Below, in pieces: positions 38,786 to 51,658 of a stretch of 64,000 bases of DNA. A program made the position numbers and the translations under genes. Position 1 is the first letter of the stretch, and each line of letters starts with the position of its first letter. Source of the DNA: Plutella xylostella (Eukaryota; Arthropoda; Insecta; Lepidoptera; Plutellidae); NCBI RefSeq assembly GCF_932276165.1, contig NC_063995.1:496001-560000 (forward strand), in the 5' to 3' direction. A model generated the notes under the pieces. The model was given only the letters and a program-made list of their open reading frames with translations. It did no database searches and had not been told where the DNA came from.

Positions 38786-39650
38786 AAAATGATCTGAATG
38801 TAAAATTGATTAAAATAAGTGTTACAGTGCATTTCAATTTAAAATTCTTGTACATATCTAAAGTATTGTATTTTTGCCTTGGAGGTTGCTATAAAAATCA
38901 GTACATATTTTTTTACGTTTTCAAAATCCTCTAAAACTTTAATATCAATTTTCATCTTAAAAATTACTATTTTTTCCCAATCATGCTTGCCATCATATCC
39001 CCCCTACTGCAGTTCAAGAGTCGTCCTAGGAAGGTCGGGCGGGCGTCCTTGCAGCGAGCTCGGGTTCCCTGAATCCGGCCCAGTGGGGGGCTGGGGGGGG
39101 GGGGGCAAGTAACATGTACTCGTAATTATGACTCTATGTGCTGTTGTGTTTTTATTTCTATTTAGTAAAATATTTTTAGTTATAGGTTAACCTTTTTCTG
39201 GGTAACCGATAGGTTACGTTACAAATGCGTAAAATAGTGATTATATTAAGTAATGACTATGAAATTAAAAAAAAGGTTCTAAGGCTTTGAAGATTTCTAA
39301 AGTTTTTACATCCAGTTGGAAGGAAAAATGTAAGAAAATGCTTCTCAACAACACATTATTTTATATTATGCAATAATAAAAAAAGTTATGAAAACAAATA
39401 AAACACTGACACAAAGAAAGAAAAGAGTTGCATAAACAAAAGCAAATACATCAACAACCCCACACAGCACCCACACACTACCGAAAGCGCGCCCTGAAAA
39501 TTGCATCAACGAATGAAAACACCCCCCGTATTCCGCGCCGCGCAATAAACCTGCCGAAATTTTCCACCGCCATCTTGGTTCGACACTGCAAGGTTGTCGG
39601 GGTCGCCGCCCGCCCTCCAGCCGCCCTGGCCACGGACCCGGCTGGTGCAA
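38786..39650. other. Intron sequence with G-run
   Basis: A poly-G tract at 39083-39104 follows a GC-rich piece. CCGCCATCTTGG at 39568 is a Pho/YY1-type core. No exon. Confidence 0.35.
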
Positions 39651-39796
39651 CCAGGGGGTCACTCTACATGACCAAAAACCAAGATACGGAGCGCTACCGT
39701 GCGAGCCACGGCCACGACTCTATCTCGTCGTATTAACCATGCCGATTGCATGAAAGCTCTCGTTAGTTTTTCATCAGTATAAAGTAACCCTCCAGG
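39651..39796. mobile_element. MITE family A, copy 4
   Basis: Ends are CCAGGGGGTCACTCTACATG and AAAGTAACCCTCCAGG. The core contains GAGCGCTACCGTGCGAGCCA, with a small internal duplication (ACGGCCACGACTC), and has lost part of the CGTTCGTTCG block. Confidence 0.72.
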
Positions 39797-41093
39797 TACC
39801 ACCACGGACAGTTATACTCTAGCTCTAGCCAAACAAGAGTTATTACCTATTCCGTGCGCAATTAGACCGAAATTCTACTATCGATGAATGATAGACAACT
39901 TTCGACGGTGATTTAGGGGGTGGGTTGCGCTAAGGGCGCCAGGGTATGGACCTCAGCCGGCGGGATGCGAGGAAGGGCGTCTGGCGGGGTTGCGTAGCCT
40001 GAGGTAAGGCCCTCGCTGCTATAATGGCGGGGTTGTTATTCGCTTAGGCTGTCTGTGTTTTGTTTTGGACAAATTATGTGTGAATTGTTTGCGATTCGTT
40101 TGGTTCAAAAGTTATTTAATTCATGTAAAAGCCAAAAAATTAGTTATGGCATGAAAAATGAGATAATATTTTTATATGAACTGAACAGATTTTGATGGTA
40201 CAGTAAGTTTTTCATATACTTAAGCATATTATTAAGCGAGATCTGCAATTCTAAGTCCTAAGCTTTGGAAGACAAAGACCGTAACAATTTATTAATAACC
40301 TGGCTATTTATGTAAAAAAGTAAATCAGTTATATTATAAGGACTCTTATTGAAACTTTCAGGGCACGGGCGGCACGCGCAAACGAAACTTTTAATTGTTT
40401 AATGAACGAGTTGGTTTCTTTAGAAGAAGGAAAAGTACAAGAATACGTTGTCAACTTCCTATTTTAGAAACCATTTAGAAGTTGGAGGTTAAACAAATGT
40501 TGTAATTATAAAAGAGGCATGCGTCTAACTAAAGAGTACTTTTAGACTTGTTAAGAAACTTTTGCAATCGGGTGACCGCTTCAGCAGAGTTGCTGAGATG
40601 TTACGTGAAGAAACGTGTTCCAGTTTATGGGTATTTTTAAATCACATTTACTTAGTGGCTTAGTGAACAACAATTATGTAAATTATGGAGTCGGAATACT
40701 AAAACTAGCTAAGTAAGTATTACTTAACTGAAACAGTATTGCTTCTGATGTCACTGGTGGTAACGATATTAATTTTAAAATTAAGTTGCTAAGTTTGTTA
40801 GGGATAATCGCTGGATCAACCCGTTAAACCTTTTTAATCAATTCGTAAGTATCAATAACAGATGTCCAGCAACAGTGGCGTGTCTGCCGAAGTTCTAATC
40901 CTCTGTCTATTTACGAGTAAATTAGTAACCGTTATCCTGTTTTAATAAGCCATCTGAATTAGTAATTTTCTCGTCTCGTTATTTTTTTGTAATTATGCAA
41001 TAATGGTGCGGTGCTGACAATGAGCGGCATTATGCATGGAGCGGCCTCGGCCGGGTACTGAACCCGGGACAACTGGGTCGCCGCGGCACGCGA

Positions 41094-41115
41094 CCGCCGC
41101 CGCCGCCGCCGCCGC
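41094..41115. repeat. (CCG)n microsatellite
   Basis: Seven CCG units next to GGTACTGAACCCGGGACAAC, which resembles an inverted SINE box B; probably part of a decayed SINE. Confidence 0.8.
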
Positions 41116-41748
41116 AGCAGAATCATCTCGACTTATGAAACTTTATTCATTTAATCAGATTCAGATTCAACAGTATTGTATTTATTTATAGGTGGGCATA
41201 TGGTGCTCAAAAGGAGTGACCAATCACCTGTTCTTTGTAAAGTTCCGATGCGCCCTGGGCAGTCAGTGACAGCCGCTTATTGGCTCGCCAATATTTTCAT
41301 CATGGTGATGGTTACAGACCCTTGGTGGCATAAAGTCATCTCTACAATATGATTTTCATTTCAGTCAAACATTGTGAAATTTGGCCTATAACCAAAAAAT
41401 ATACTCTAGAGGAACTACAAGTATATTTTTAGTCCATTTACCTGAATTTGGTATCTTATTCAGGAAAATATTCTGTACTTTTACAGTCTGGTAGTTCTAT
41501 TATTACGAGAACAGCCGCGAATATATTATATTCTGTGAAAATCACCGTTGCGGAATTCTAGGTACCAGCTCCTAGTCCTAAATTCTAGACATAACAGGAC
41601 TGTTAGACTTCGCATGACCAGACATGTCTGGTGCCTTGGCAACCGGCGCTTTATGTTAAGTATTTCACGAATTTCGGGAAAATAAATTATTAGCAGGATA
41701 ACCGAATATTTACAGAAAATAAGACTGTACATAGATACACGTTTGTCT

Positions 41749-42515
41749 AACTGCCAGTTTTAATAACTCTATCTATCGATAGCTGACTGCAGAATGCAAC
41801 TTTTTATGTGTCAAAGTCGTATGAACGTAACTGTCAGCTATCTATATGTCGCAGGCAACTGGTTTAATCTCCTGTTTGATTGAACCACTAGCCCGTTCAT
41901 TGGATGGCGCTGTTCAGTTGTATGACTAGGCCGAACGTTGATTGTACAAGCGTCACAAAACGTCCAACTAGTTAGCTGACTTAAAATCAGTCAGGTGGTG
42001 AATAAAACAAATATGGCGTCTAACAGCTAACAGCTGACACAAAAAGCACCTATATTGTTAGTTTTTTGCAAATAAATTAGCTTTTAAGTGCGTTATTTGT
42101 GTTAAAATAGTGTGACAACATGGATTTACCTATTATTACGCCGCGGGCGGATAGTTTCAAAGAAAAAAAGTGGCGAAACTGGATAATTATGAACAACAAT
42201 ATGAAGGTACGTTTATTGTTATTGTTTAGTTAATTTGTGAGATAAGAGCTTTGTAACATAGTCTTTTTGTTGACTCTTGTCTGGTGATGTTCACCCTAAG
42301 CAGACATTACAAAGTTGCTATACTATATCCCATTCAACGACTTCGCTGAATGACGTTCAGTCAAGACGTCGAACGTTACAATCAACGACTTGACGAGTTG
42401 TCCTTTAGTCATACAACTGAATAGCGCCATCCAATGAACGGGCTAGTGGTTCAATCAAACAGGAGATTAAACCAGTTGCCTGCGACATATCTATAGATTT
42501 GAAACTGGCAGTTAA
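41749..42515. repeat. Long inverted repeat enclosing a first-exon-like ORF
   Basis: The arms at 41848-41928 and 42407-42487 are inverse complements over 81 bp with one mismatch (GCGCTGTTCAG against GCGCTATTCAG). Outside them, AACTGCCAGTTT (about 41749) and AAACTGGCAGTT (about 42503-42514) extend the symmetry, with about 60 bp missing on the right. Inside, GAACGTTGATTGTA pairs less well with TACAATCAACG. The 480 bp loop holds the orphan exon at 42120. Confidence 0.75.
42120..42206 (+). CDS. Orphan first-exon-like ORF inside an inverted repeat
   Basis: ATG 42120 opens 29 codons (MDLPIITPRADSFKEKKWRN then WIIMNNNMK) ending exactly at a strong donor, ATGAAG|GTACGT, in phase 0. Upstream lies promoter-like sequence with AATATGGCGTC and AACAGCTAACAGCTGACAC. 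I do not recognise the protein; the KEKKWRNWII block looks like real coding sequence rather than random. No matching second exon was found downstream. The whole unit lies between inverted arms (41848-41928 and 42407-42487). It may be the 5' end of a host gene caught by a mobile element, the start of a real small gene, or a former transposon exon. Confidence 0.35.
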
Positions 42516-45500
42516 GAATTGAAAAACCACTAGGATTGACTAAAATGAGCACAGGCAATAAACTCGATGAAGTCTCATTCCATTCCACTATTCCCTTTCT
42601 ATTCTATTCTACGAGTACTTCATAATCAGATATATATTTTAGTGAGTGTACATTAATTTATTTGATCTGTATTCGTCCCTAAGTTAAGTGGTCGTTAAGT
42701 TAGTATTAAGCAAGAAGAAATATCTATATAGCAATCCTCGGGAGAGGCCTACATCTACTAGTGAACGAGTGTGTAGATGTATGTAAGTATATGAAAACTA
42801 TAACAATAAAATTATAAAATATTCTATCAAATTTCAATATTAGCTTAACTTACATTCTAAAAATTCACATAATATTTCTCAAACCATCACTGTGTGAATC
42901 TAAACAGTATCTACAAACAGCCTGCAGTCGATGCAATGTGTGCAGTATTGCGTGCAATATACGGTCTAGACTTGTGTGGATGTGAGCTAAGTGCTTCTGG
43001 TGTGATGCCCTAGATCTAGCAGCCTTGGCGACGGCCTGGACCGGTGGATGTACCACGCATTCTAAACCAGCGCCCACCAACATTTAGATTATAGTTCTGG
43101 CGGTTCCATATTTTAGTAGACATAAATACATATAAGTGTAATATCTTACTTAGTACTAATGTTACTTATACTACTAAAACTTCGTGAGTTATTTTTACTC
43201 TTTTATGGAAAAAGTACAGAACGCATAAATTTACAAGATACTCCACCTACTCCAGAATAACACATCAACTTATGTTGAAAAGAAGATAACAGTAAGAAAT
43301 TATAATATCGCAGATAAAATTGATCTCAACAAAAAAATGGACTGCCGATTTTTCTAAAAAGAATATGAAGAATATCTTTAAAAGACGTTCAAATCGATTT
43401 TCTTTGGCGCATTGACACAGACACTATATAATTAAGTATGTATTATGTAACAGAGATACAGCTTGAACCGGTATCTACCTACCTATCAGTGCTCTAAATC
43501 TTACGATAACAATGATCGTAAGGGTGAGTTTTCACGCTATGTATCAAGTTAATCGTATATTTCTATACACAGATATAACCCAAACATAAGACAAAGTGTT
43601 GAGATCCAACCGCGTATTTTAAACTATTCGCAACTCACCAGACCAATTTAGTATGCCTTATAGAGACTGGCGATAGAGGCGCTGGTGTGACCAGGTTTAA
43701 TTAATAGCCAGTTTCAGCGAGTGAGGTGCCTCGGCAAGGTCAGCGCCAAATTGATGCACTAGACCTGGGAGGCTGCACTAGCTTCACGAAATACGAAGTT
43801 TATGAGAGCTGTCGTGCAATAATACGTAGTAAGGCAAAGTATATAATAATAATTTACAATAAATTATACTAAGATCCCTAGCTTTCCCTGTAGGGTCATT
43901 GGGTGGCAGTTTTCAGTATTTTTCGATACAGCCTCAACCTGATTAAAAGACGGAATTTATTGATATTAAGTACGTTTAACTGAAGTGTGCTTATCTGTAC
44001 TGTACCTAACGGTAGATAACTGCGTAGTTATTTTACAGCGAGAATCATATTCTCGTTTGAAAGAGTTTTTTTAAAGATGAGTGAGAGATTGATGGGAGAT
44101 CTACTAGTTAAGCGAGTATACGTTGCACATATTTTCATAATTGACTTTGGCCATTTTAAGTAAAATAAATATCTCTCGTAATTGAGAAGTGTTAGTGCGG
44201 ATGGCCCGGCGGCCCCACGGTCCCGGGTTCGGTCTCGGCACTATCACACGCGCACACTCAAGGCTCCTTGCGCAAGCGCAGCTCTGACGCGCGTTCTAGA
44301 AAGTTTGGACACATTTTGTACATGTGTGATCTAGACTTGATCGCATTGACGGAAATCTAAGGCTGTCTGACTGACGGGGATTTTTTGTTGTTGTAATTTT
44401 TGGAAATTACCTATGTGCTTTTAGAGTGAATTGTCCGTTTTGTTTGCTATACTCAGGTCTGCGTTGTTGAGTTTGTTGAATTTAAGGGCAACTTCATATT
44501 TACGTGAACAATAAGGAAACATAAAGCCTTTATGTAATTAATATTTCTGTGTTTCAACGTTTTATTTCTAATTAAATTAATACAATCGGTCTACAGAGTG
44601 TCGAAAAACGCCGTAACTGCTTATACCAACTCGGATGAAATCATAATTTAAGAAATGAGTACTTATTCAATCGCTTCATAAACAAAAGCCATCCTCATTG
44701 CATGAATCGCCACGCTCATCTATCTATCACCACTTCTCATATACCGCACTACCCACTATCTAATACCTCACAAGATAAGTCAATCCATTTCCAATTTTCC
44801 ATTTTCTAACCTACGATAACATCCTAATAAGGAACCTCGGCTGTCGGGCGGGCGCGGGGCGGGCGCGGCGCGCGGGGCGGGGAAGGCCACGGGAGCAGCG
44901 CCCGAGCGAGGGCGACCGATGCTAATACCGAGCCCAAGGTTCGTGCCCTACTTTAATACCAACCGTGTTATACCCACAGTTTCACCTCTACTACCACAGC
45001 GATAAAGACGAGATTGCCCCGCCTGCGTACGCGCAAATCTAGCCGCAATCGGACGTACGGAGTATGACATAAACGCAAATGTTCTTGACTCGCTGACAGT
45101 AATAGTTTTTCTGTTTTCCGTAGTTAGGTAGGTGCTGAGCTGGTTACGGCTAGGTTTAGGACTCTTGGTAGGTCTTATGTTGTGGTGACGGTATTGTCTG
45201 TCTGTTGCATAGTTTACTTATATTATATATACTTTATTGTTTTGCTATAGAAGAATACGCACGGAATGATTTCAATGAGTTTTTTTTATTTTCTTAGCAA
45301 GCTTCTAAAAGCTTCTTGAATCGTTGATGTAAGTACACTAGGTTTGAAACATGCTGAAAGTTATGAAAGGATGAAGTCATCTCCATCCAATGAAAAACTA
45401 AAACTGGAAGGTTTCTTTTCTTAAGGGTTAAATAAGCTTTCAAGATTTTTTACAGATTATCGTAATCACAGGTGGGTTATCGGTTTTTTTTTTCATTTCG

Positions 45501-45643
45501 CTGTTTTATTTGATTGTTGTAATACGTAAATTGAGATGAAAAATGCAAAATTCGTTTATAATATTAATTAATACCTAATAGTATTTCAGCTTTCCTGGCA
45601 GTGAGCTGCTCACCTTAGGTATCTAGGACAGGATGTTGAGAGC

Positions 45644-45686
<43 letters not shown>

Positions 45687-46313
45687 GTAATATGGGCTCT
45701 AGTTATCAATAAACATGTTAGTGTTTTATGATTATTATCACGAGATACTGAATTTTATTATGCAATTAGATAAATGGGATGGAATTGGATACATTTGAGG
45801 CTGGAAACAATCACTAGCCGAATATAACTGCACTTTGTTAACATTAAATTTAGGGCCTGTTTCACAATGTCTGAATAATGGCTACCTGTGCGATAAAAGA
45901 CATGCCATCACTCTCTTTAATTATGTTTTTTGACAGTGACCGCTTATATCCTATAGGTAGACATTACACATGACATACGCCGAAGCCTCGATCAAACATA
46001 CAGGGTATCCCGGGTTAAAGTGCACATCCAAAAGATAGTGTCACTGTTCTACGGCTTATGGAACATCGTGACCAAAAAATATACTCCCTATAGTAAAAAT
46101 GTCACGTGACCAACAAAGTTTCTATAAATTAGGAAAAAAAATCGTGAATTTTTAAAGGTTATTTTATAAAATGACGTCCTGCGTTATATCCTGAATTTGC
46201 AATACTGCTAGTCACTCATATCCTTCACTTGACCGTACATACCTTTACGTTAATATGTTTATACCTGTCGCTGCACGGAGCGTGTGTCGCGAATCTGGGA
46301 CAGGATGTGGGTG
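42516..46313. other. Intron sequence, one strong CpG/GC island
   Basis: At 44838-44915 there is a run of GGGCGGGCGCGGGGCGGGCG type (Sp1/GC-box-like) and GCGCGGGGCGGGGAAGG. A SINE-like box B (GGTCCCGGGTTCGG) lies at 44218. Otherwise AT-rich, with no exon recognised. Confidence 0.4.
45655..45683. repeat. (TG)n microsatellite
   Basis: An uninterrupted TG run preceded by GTGTGTGTATATGTG. Confidence 0.95.
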
Positions 46314-46531
46314 CAGGGGGGGCACTCTATAACTCAACGAACTAACGAACGAGAATTGCCACGCAATCGGCAAGCTTCATACAACAAGATAGAGCCGTGA
46401 TTCGCAGCGCTCCGAAGCTTCGGAAAGACAAAACTGCAGCACTGACCACGACTCTATCTTGTTGTATTATTCGTGCCGATTGCAGGACAGCTCTCGTTCG
46501 TTCGTTTTTCGTCAGTATAGAGTGACCCCTA
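46314..46531. mobile_element. MITE family A, copy 5, fold-back form
   Basis: This copy is about 75 bp longer because the core is present twice in opposite orientation. AACGAACGAGAATTGCC...GATAGAGCCGTGATTCGCAG on the left mirrors GACTCTATCTTGTTGTATTA...CTCTCGTTCGTTCG on the right. The arms meet near 46420-46445 around CCGAAGCTTCGG. It may have formed by template switching or by one copy inserting into another. Confidence 0.7.
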
Positions 46532-47393
46532 GAGCTGTGCGCGGGCGCATGTGTGTGCAAACAGACCACTGCATTGTTGACATGTGACATAACGTGCGCG
46601 CTACTTGTAGCGTAGGGTTTGTTTGTCATTTACTATGTTGACCAAGTAGAGCATATTTGTAGTATTTTTAATGAGTGGAAATTATCAGTGGGTTAGCAAT
46701 GGTCGATTGGAGCGGTGTCGCCGAATTTTTTAAAGAATAATTGGCACAAATACGATAGTAAATACACTGTTTAATAATTACATATTTTACTTTTGTTTCA
46801 TTTTATCATAAATACTAATGTATGCTAGGTACTTACCTGAACTTGACGAATATTTTATTCATTTCAAAACACTGAAGGAACTTACCTGAAATAAAAAAAA
46901 AAACCAAAATTAATGTCTTGCATCATTACTCTAATAGTGAACATGGATGAAATATGTGAACACGCCCTAACCGTGATATTTAACACCTATAATAACAATT
47001 TAAGAAGTTGTCAAATAAATCATAACTAACAACCACCTCTCTCTTTCGCTCACAAGTCAGAAATACGAGACATAATAACTATAGAAAGAGACAAAACGTC
47101 AAGACCATTACTAACCATTACTGGAATTTTGTTAAGAATTCCCAATAATCGTTAGCATAAAATTCGTGGGTCTTGTTTGGTGACGCCTCCAGATCCGGGG
47201 TTCACTGTGACTAATAGTAATGGTCTGTGTTCGTTGAACTGTGACCCGGAATGGTGAAAAAATATGCGCCGGCGCATGTGGCGCGACTAGCATCAGGTGC
47301 CACGGGACTATTTAAGTATTTGGCTTGAGTATACTAGCCATTGATACATTTTATCATACTTTATAATTTGTAATTACTTTGAAATTAATTACA

Positions 47394-47474
47394 TACACTC
47401 ACGAGAAATGAAATAGTTCCAGTGACATATGGAACATCAACGGCAAGGTGGAACTTTTTCATCACAAGTGAGTA
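47394..47474. mobile_element. MITE family B, copy 5 (short)
   Basis: Starts TACACTCACGAGAAATGAAA and ends TTTTTCATCACAAGTGAGTA. The interior has AGTTCCAGTGACATATGGAA, shared with copy 4, so copies 4 and 5 form a short subtype. Confidence 0.58.
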
Positions 47475-48069
47475 TATTTTTGTGTCTACTTGTTTATATT
47501 GATACGAAATAAGTTTGCAATAGCGCTATATAAATAATTAATATGTATACTTCTTGATGTTAAAGAGCGATAGTTTTCAAACCTACAAGCCTACAACGCC
47601 CCTTCATAAACAATAAAAAATATTAACTTTAAAACGGTACTAATATTAATGACACGTCGATTTACCAACACGCTTGGCGCCGACTCGAGGTAGGCGACAC
47701 GCAAAAAACGCTACAGAATATAGACGAGCTTTTTCCCGCGGACTCATTAAGAGGTCATATAAGTTGGCAAATCATTATAAAAATTACGACGTGAGTTACG
47801 TTTCAGACCCGTGGGCTTCGCCTTATTAACTTTTTTCAGTCGTAATTCCGGGACAATGTTGCATAAACTTATGATTATTATGTTACGAGTATTCTGACGT
47901 ACCATTTATTTTATATATGCTGTGTAGTTAACTACTGTACAATTTTTACACGGTTGAGAAGTATTCTTCAATCGCAAGTGCTAGCAAAGTCTAAAAATAG
48001 TAACTACTTAATAGCTATATAATATCGGTTATGCAAGTCACCATCGCTGTGATATTTTTTCCAGTTTAT

Positions 48070-48150
48070 TGCATTACGGTCCAGTGGTTAATGCGCCGGC
48101 TTGTCATTGACACGGTTGCAGGTTGTCGTCCCGGCCGGCGCCTCAAGGAG
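48070..48150 (+). repeat. Decayed tRNA-like SINE head
   Basis: CAGTGGTTAATGCGCCGGCT resembles a box A region and GGTTGTCGTCCCGGCC a damaged box B about 40 bp later. No tail or duplication is seen. Confidence 0.35.
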
Positions 48151-49713
48151 CCGCGTATATAGAAGCTGATCTAAGTACTATAGGACTCAAGTTAATCTAG
48201 GTTTTATGTGTGCAAAAACTAGTTAGGTTTATAATTAAAGCAGCTGAGACTAGATGTTTGGTACCTACTTAGTATATGTAACGTGGTGTAACGGATACAT
48301 TTTTGGTCTCAAGTTTATATTCAGACAAAATAATACATAATTTTTAAGTTAAATTATGACAGTTTATGAATAGAATAATCGTGAGGAAACTTGCACATCA
48401 AGAACGACAAAACGGGTGCCACATCTAAAAATACGTAAAATTTACATACATACAGCTAAAAAGTAACCAATCTGCTAGTCACTTTTGACGACTTTTTCGG
48501 GGATTTCAGCTACTGAGCAGCAAAATAAACAACGAAATCAACCCAACATTAAACCTTTCACTAGTGGCCGATGTTACAATAAATCCATTTAGGTATTGGT
48601 AATTAATTCAGTTTAGTTTCCAGGCATCTTTACCGCACGGACGGACAGACAATACGACTTGACGTGATCTGTCGGCGACGATGCTATCATTTTTACACCA
48701 TTCATCCTACCGTGTCGGTGACAAATACAAGAGCTGGACTAGAGGATGCTCACCATCACTTTCAAATCTAATAACTGATTAAAATTTCAATAAGATCGGA
48801 ATCTGTGGTAAGCCGCTAGTTCACCCCTTTTTGACTGTGTTTACTAATTTTACAGCATCATGTATTGTATAGGTACGTTATTAGGTTTATCAACCAATTA
48901 TTGCATATTTCCAAGATAAACTCAAGTTAAGTAGCAATAAACAGACAGACAAACAGTCGTAAGTCTAATAAACATGTACTTTATCTATGATTAGTGCAAC
49001 GACCTAGTTTTCACATTATTATCGGAAAATCCTTGCGTCTACGCATGCTTGTTTCTGTGTAAATGGTTTTATTTGTGTTAACCACTTGTTGAGGCGATGG
49101 ATGTGTAAACAAAAGTTAGATTAGATAATTGATAATTGTAATTCAAAGAGTTGTTTTAGCCCTATTATTTGCTAGGTAGCTGTTAGCGAAATGTTTTTTT
49201 TTTAAGACATTTATTTATAATAAAAACTTAGGCTAATACATTTTTTTTCTGCCAAACTGCGTAACAGTTTGTTGGCAGACGCTCTTAGTTCTAAACTAAA
49301 AACTAAGTACTGACACTTATATTAAATTTAATCTAAATAATTAAACTAATGGTACAGTTGATATATTATATGAAGGAATTTTATGGTATAATTTAGATGT
49401 TAAGTTTCAGAATTTAAAAAAATATTTTTTAATTTAAGTTTTAATGTTTTAGGGGTTATGTATCTTCTTGTCCTTTGTCCGTAGTAATTATTTGCCTTTG
49501 GCTGGATAAATTTTCTATTATTGGCTAATCTTGTAAAATAGCGGTGGTTTACCAGGGTCTTATGGTCATCGGAGTAATATGTTTCAATAGCAATCAGATA
49601 CTTAACCTTACAATGAACCAGGAGTATTCGGCATGAGGCGAACAGTTTGTCAGTTATTATTGTTATTGTTATCAGTTGAACGTTTTTTTACGTATACTTA
49701 ATATACCTCTCAT

Positions 49714-49770
49714 ATACACACACGTGCAATGAAAACGTTCCACTCACAAAATTCCGGCACCAAACCAACC
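49714..49770. mobile_element. MITE family B, fragment
   Basis: ACACACGTGCAATGAAAACG then TTCCACTCACAAAATTCCGG and CCAAACCAACC match the left part of the 29110 copy. No right end was found. Confidence 0.45.
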
Positions 49771-51592
49771 ATACGGGAACGTAAGTAACGTAAGTACTTA
49801 TATACTCATATATTATCACTATTCCCTAATTTATATCCAAAAATGCATATTGGTACATAAATTGAATATTGTTAAATTTATCGGCCAATGTCCAGCTAAC
49901 AATGAATAGACTTTCTGGCGACGAACTCCAGCGGACAAACTGAAGCGAAAAGCTCAAGACTGTTTGTGAATCTGTGATAGAGGAGCTACATTATGTATAA
50001 GTGATGTGAGATGTTATCTCATACAAGTGATAAATAATATGTAATTGTTACATTATTACAGTAGGTACCTTACATATAAGCATACAGGTAAGTTCATAAC
50101 ATATTATTTACCTATAGCTCAAATATTATGTAACCACCGGTAACTGCACACAAGATAGCGCTGTCGCTACCATAAACTAACTGTGTATGTCCCTAGCTAC
50201 TATAGTTGTCGTGATGTAGGTTAGTTCAGTAGTATAGTTAGTCCAGTAGTATAGTTAGATCAGTAGTGGTCGTGTAAGGAGTCTATCCCACAGCATCTCA
50301 AGGTGAAGCGGACATGTTAGATGCAGTTGATGTGTGCTGAACACTGCTCTATCTTGCTTTAATATAATATATTTCAAACGATCCCTCAATGTTTTTATAA
50401 CATCTCTTATTTACTTTGTACCTACTTAGTAAGTATAACTTACATTGTTGTTAAATACAATTCAGGATATTATTTAATACGACAAGGTAGACAACTCTAT
50501 GTACCATTATGCTTTGACTGATTTTAAAGAAATATCCCGTGCAATGACTACGTCTCTGATCTAGGCTCTTATCTTTTGGTGACCAACCGATTTCACGATA
50601 TAAACTACATAGTGAAAAGGTCAAGAAAATCTAGATCAAGTTTAAAACACAATTCGACAAATCTTGAAGTAGAGCATTTTCCCACTCGAACCGATGCACC
50701 ACTTGTTGTCGCGAGTGCTACAACGTCACACATGCACACACACGCACGCATGTGTCACGCACACACGCGCGCGTGCTGCGCCGGCGCAGAAACGCGGTCA
50801 GGGTCGCCGCGGGAGTGCAGCGGTGCACCGCGCTGATTGTAGGGAAATACCAGATGGGACTGAAGTGGAAGAGTTACAGTGATATACCACTCTCATTTCA
50901 TAATTTATGGTGTTTTTTTTTTTCAGAGCTTTGGCCTGTTACGCGTCTTAAGGCTCCAATACACGATTATTATGTCTCACGTCTTATGGTCTGCGATTCA
51001 TATCTTAATAAAATTATCGAACAATTTTAGTTTAAATACTTTAGTAGGTACGGTAGGTTGTTTGTAGTTTATTTTGGCGAAAGGATTGTTTACATTAATT
51101 AGTTTTTAATAATTATTCCCAAATGTAGGTACCTGAATATTTTTACAGGGAGCTTTCCATGGGGACGATAACTTTTCAACAAAAGTTCTTCAGAATCACA
51201 CCTCGTATCGGATTACCATAATACCATTTCGAAACACCCTGTATTATATTCTTCGAGCCAAAAATCACCTTGCATACATTTTTAGCGAATGCGTTATACG
51301 TAATCACGCAATTCAGTTACGAAATGAGGAAAAGGCGTATTAATTTATAATACACTTAACTTTAAAACGAATGCTTCTGGGCTTTGACTGGTGCGATATT
51401 TAATGCTCCAGATGGAAGGAAACCAACTGCCCGAGGCTGTGCTTATGAAGCATTTACGAGCCGAGAATGTGAGCTTAGGATTTCAGGTGACAGGTAATAG
51501 GTACCTCAAATCTACAGACATATCAATTAATGCGAAGCTTGAAAGAGCTACTGGTCTATGGCAGCTCATGAAGAGAAAGCTTCCACTGCCAT

Positions 51593-51658
51593 TTAACCCG
51601 CCGGTGCTCGCGTCAAATTTCGTGACACAAACAGTCGCATGTGGGTCTTTTAGACCCG
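51593..51658. mobile_element. Left-end fragment of the same TTAA element
   Basis: Sixty-six bases, from TTAACCCGCCGGTGCTCGCG to GGGTCTTTTAGACCCG, match the left end at 61543 with a single difference. After that the sequences diverge, and no right end is seen nearby. It interrupts an open frame that is therefore not a gene. Confidence 0.72.

Larger units (their letters stand above)
46532..51592. other. Intron sequence, no exon seen
   Basis: AT-rich with the MITE copies listed. CTGCCAAACTGCGTAACAGT at 49250 with TTTGTTGGCAG forms a hairpin that looks like part of an old repeat. A GC/CA tract lies at 50726-50830. Confidence 0.4.

Noticed and set aside
42865..43083. Minus-strand 72-codon frame with His- and Ala-rich sequence
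   Set aside because: No domain recognised and no splice sites; it lies next to a decayed LINE tail echo at 42740 and may be transposon-derived, but evidence is too thin to annotate.
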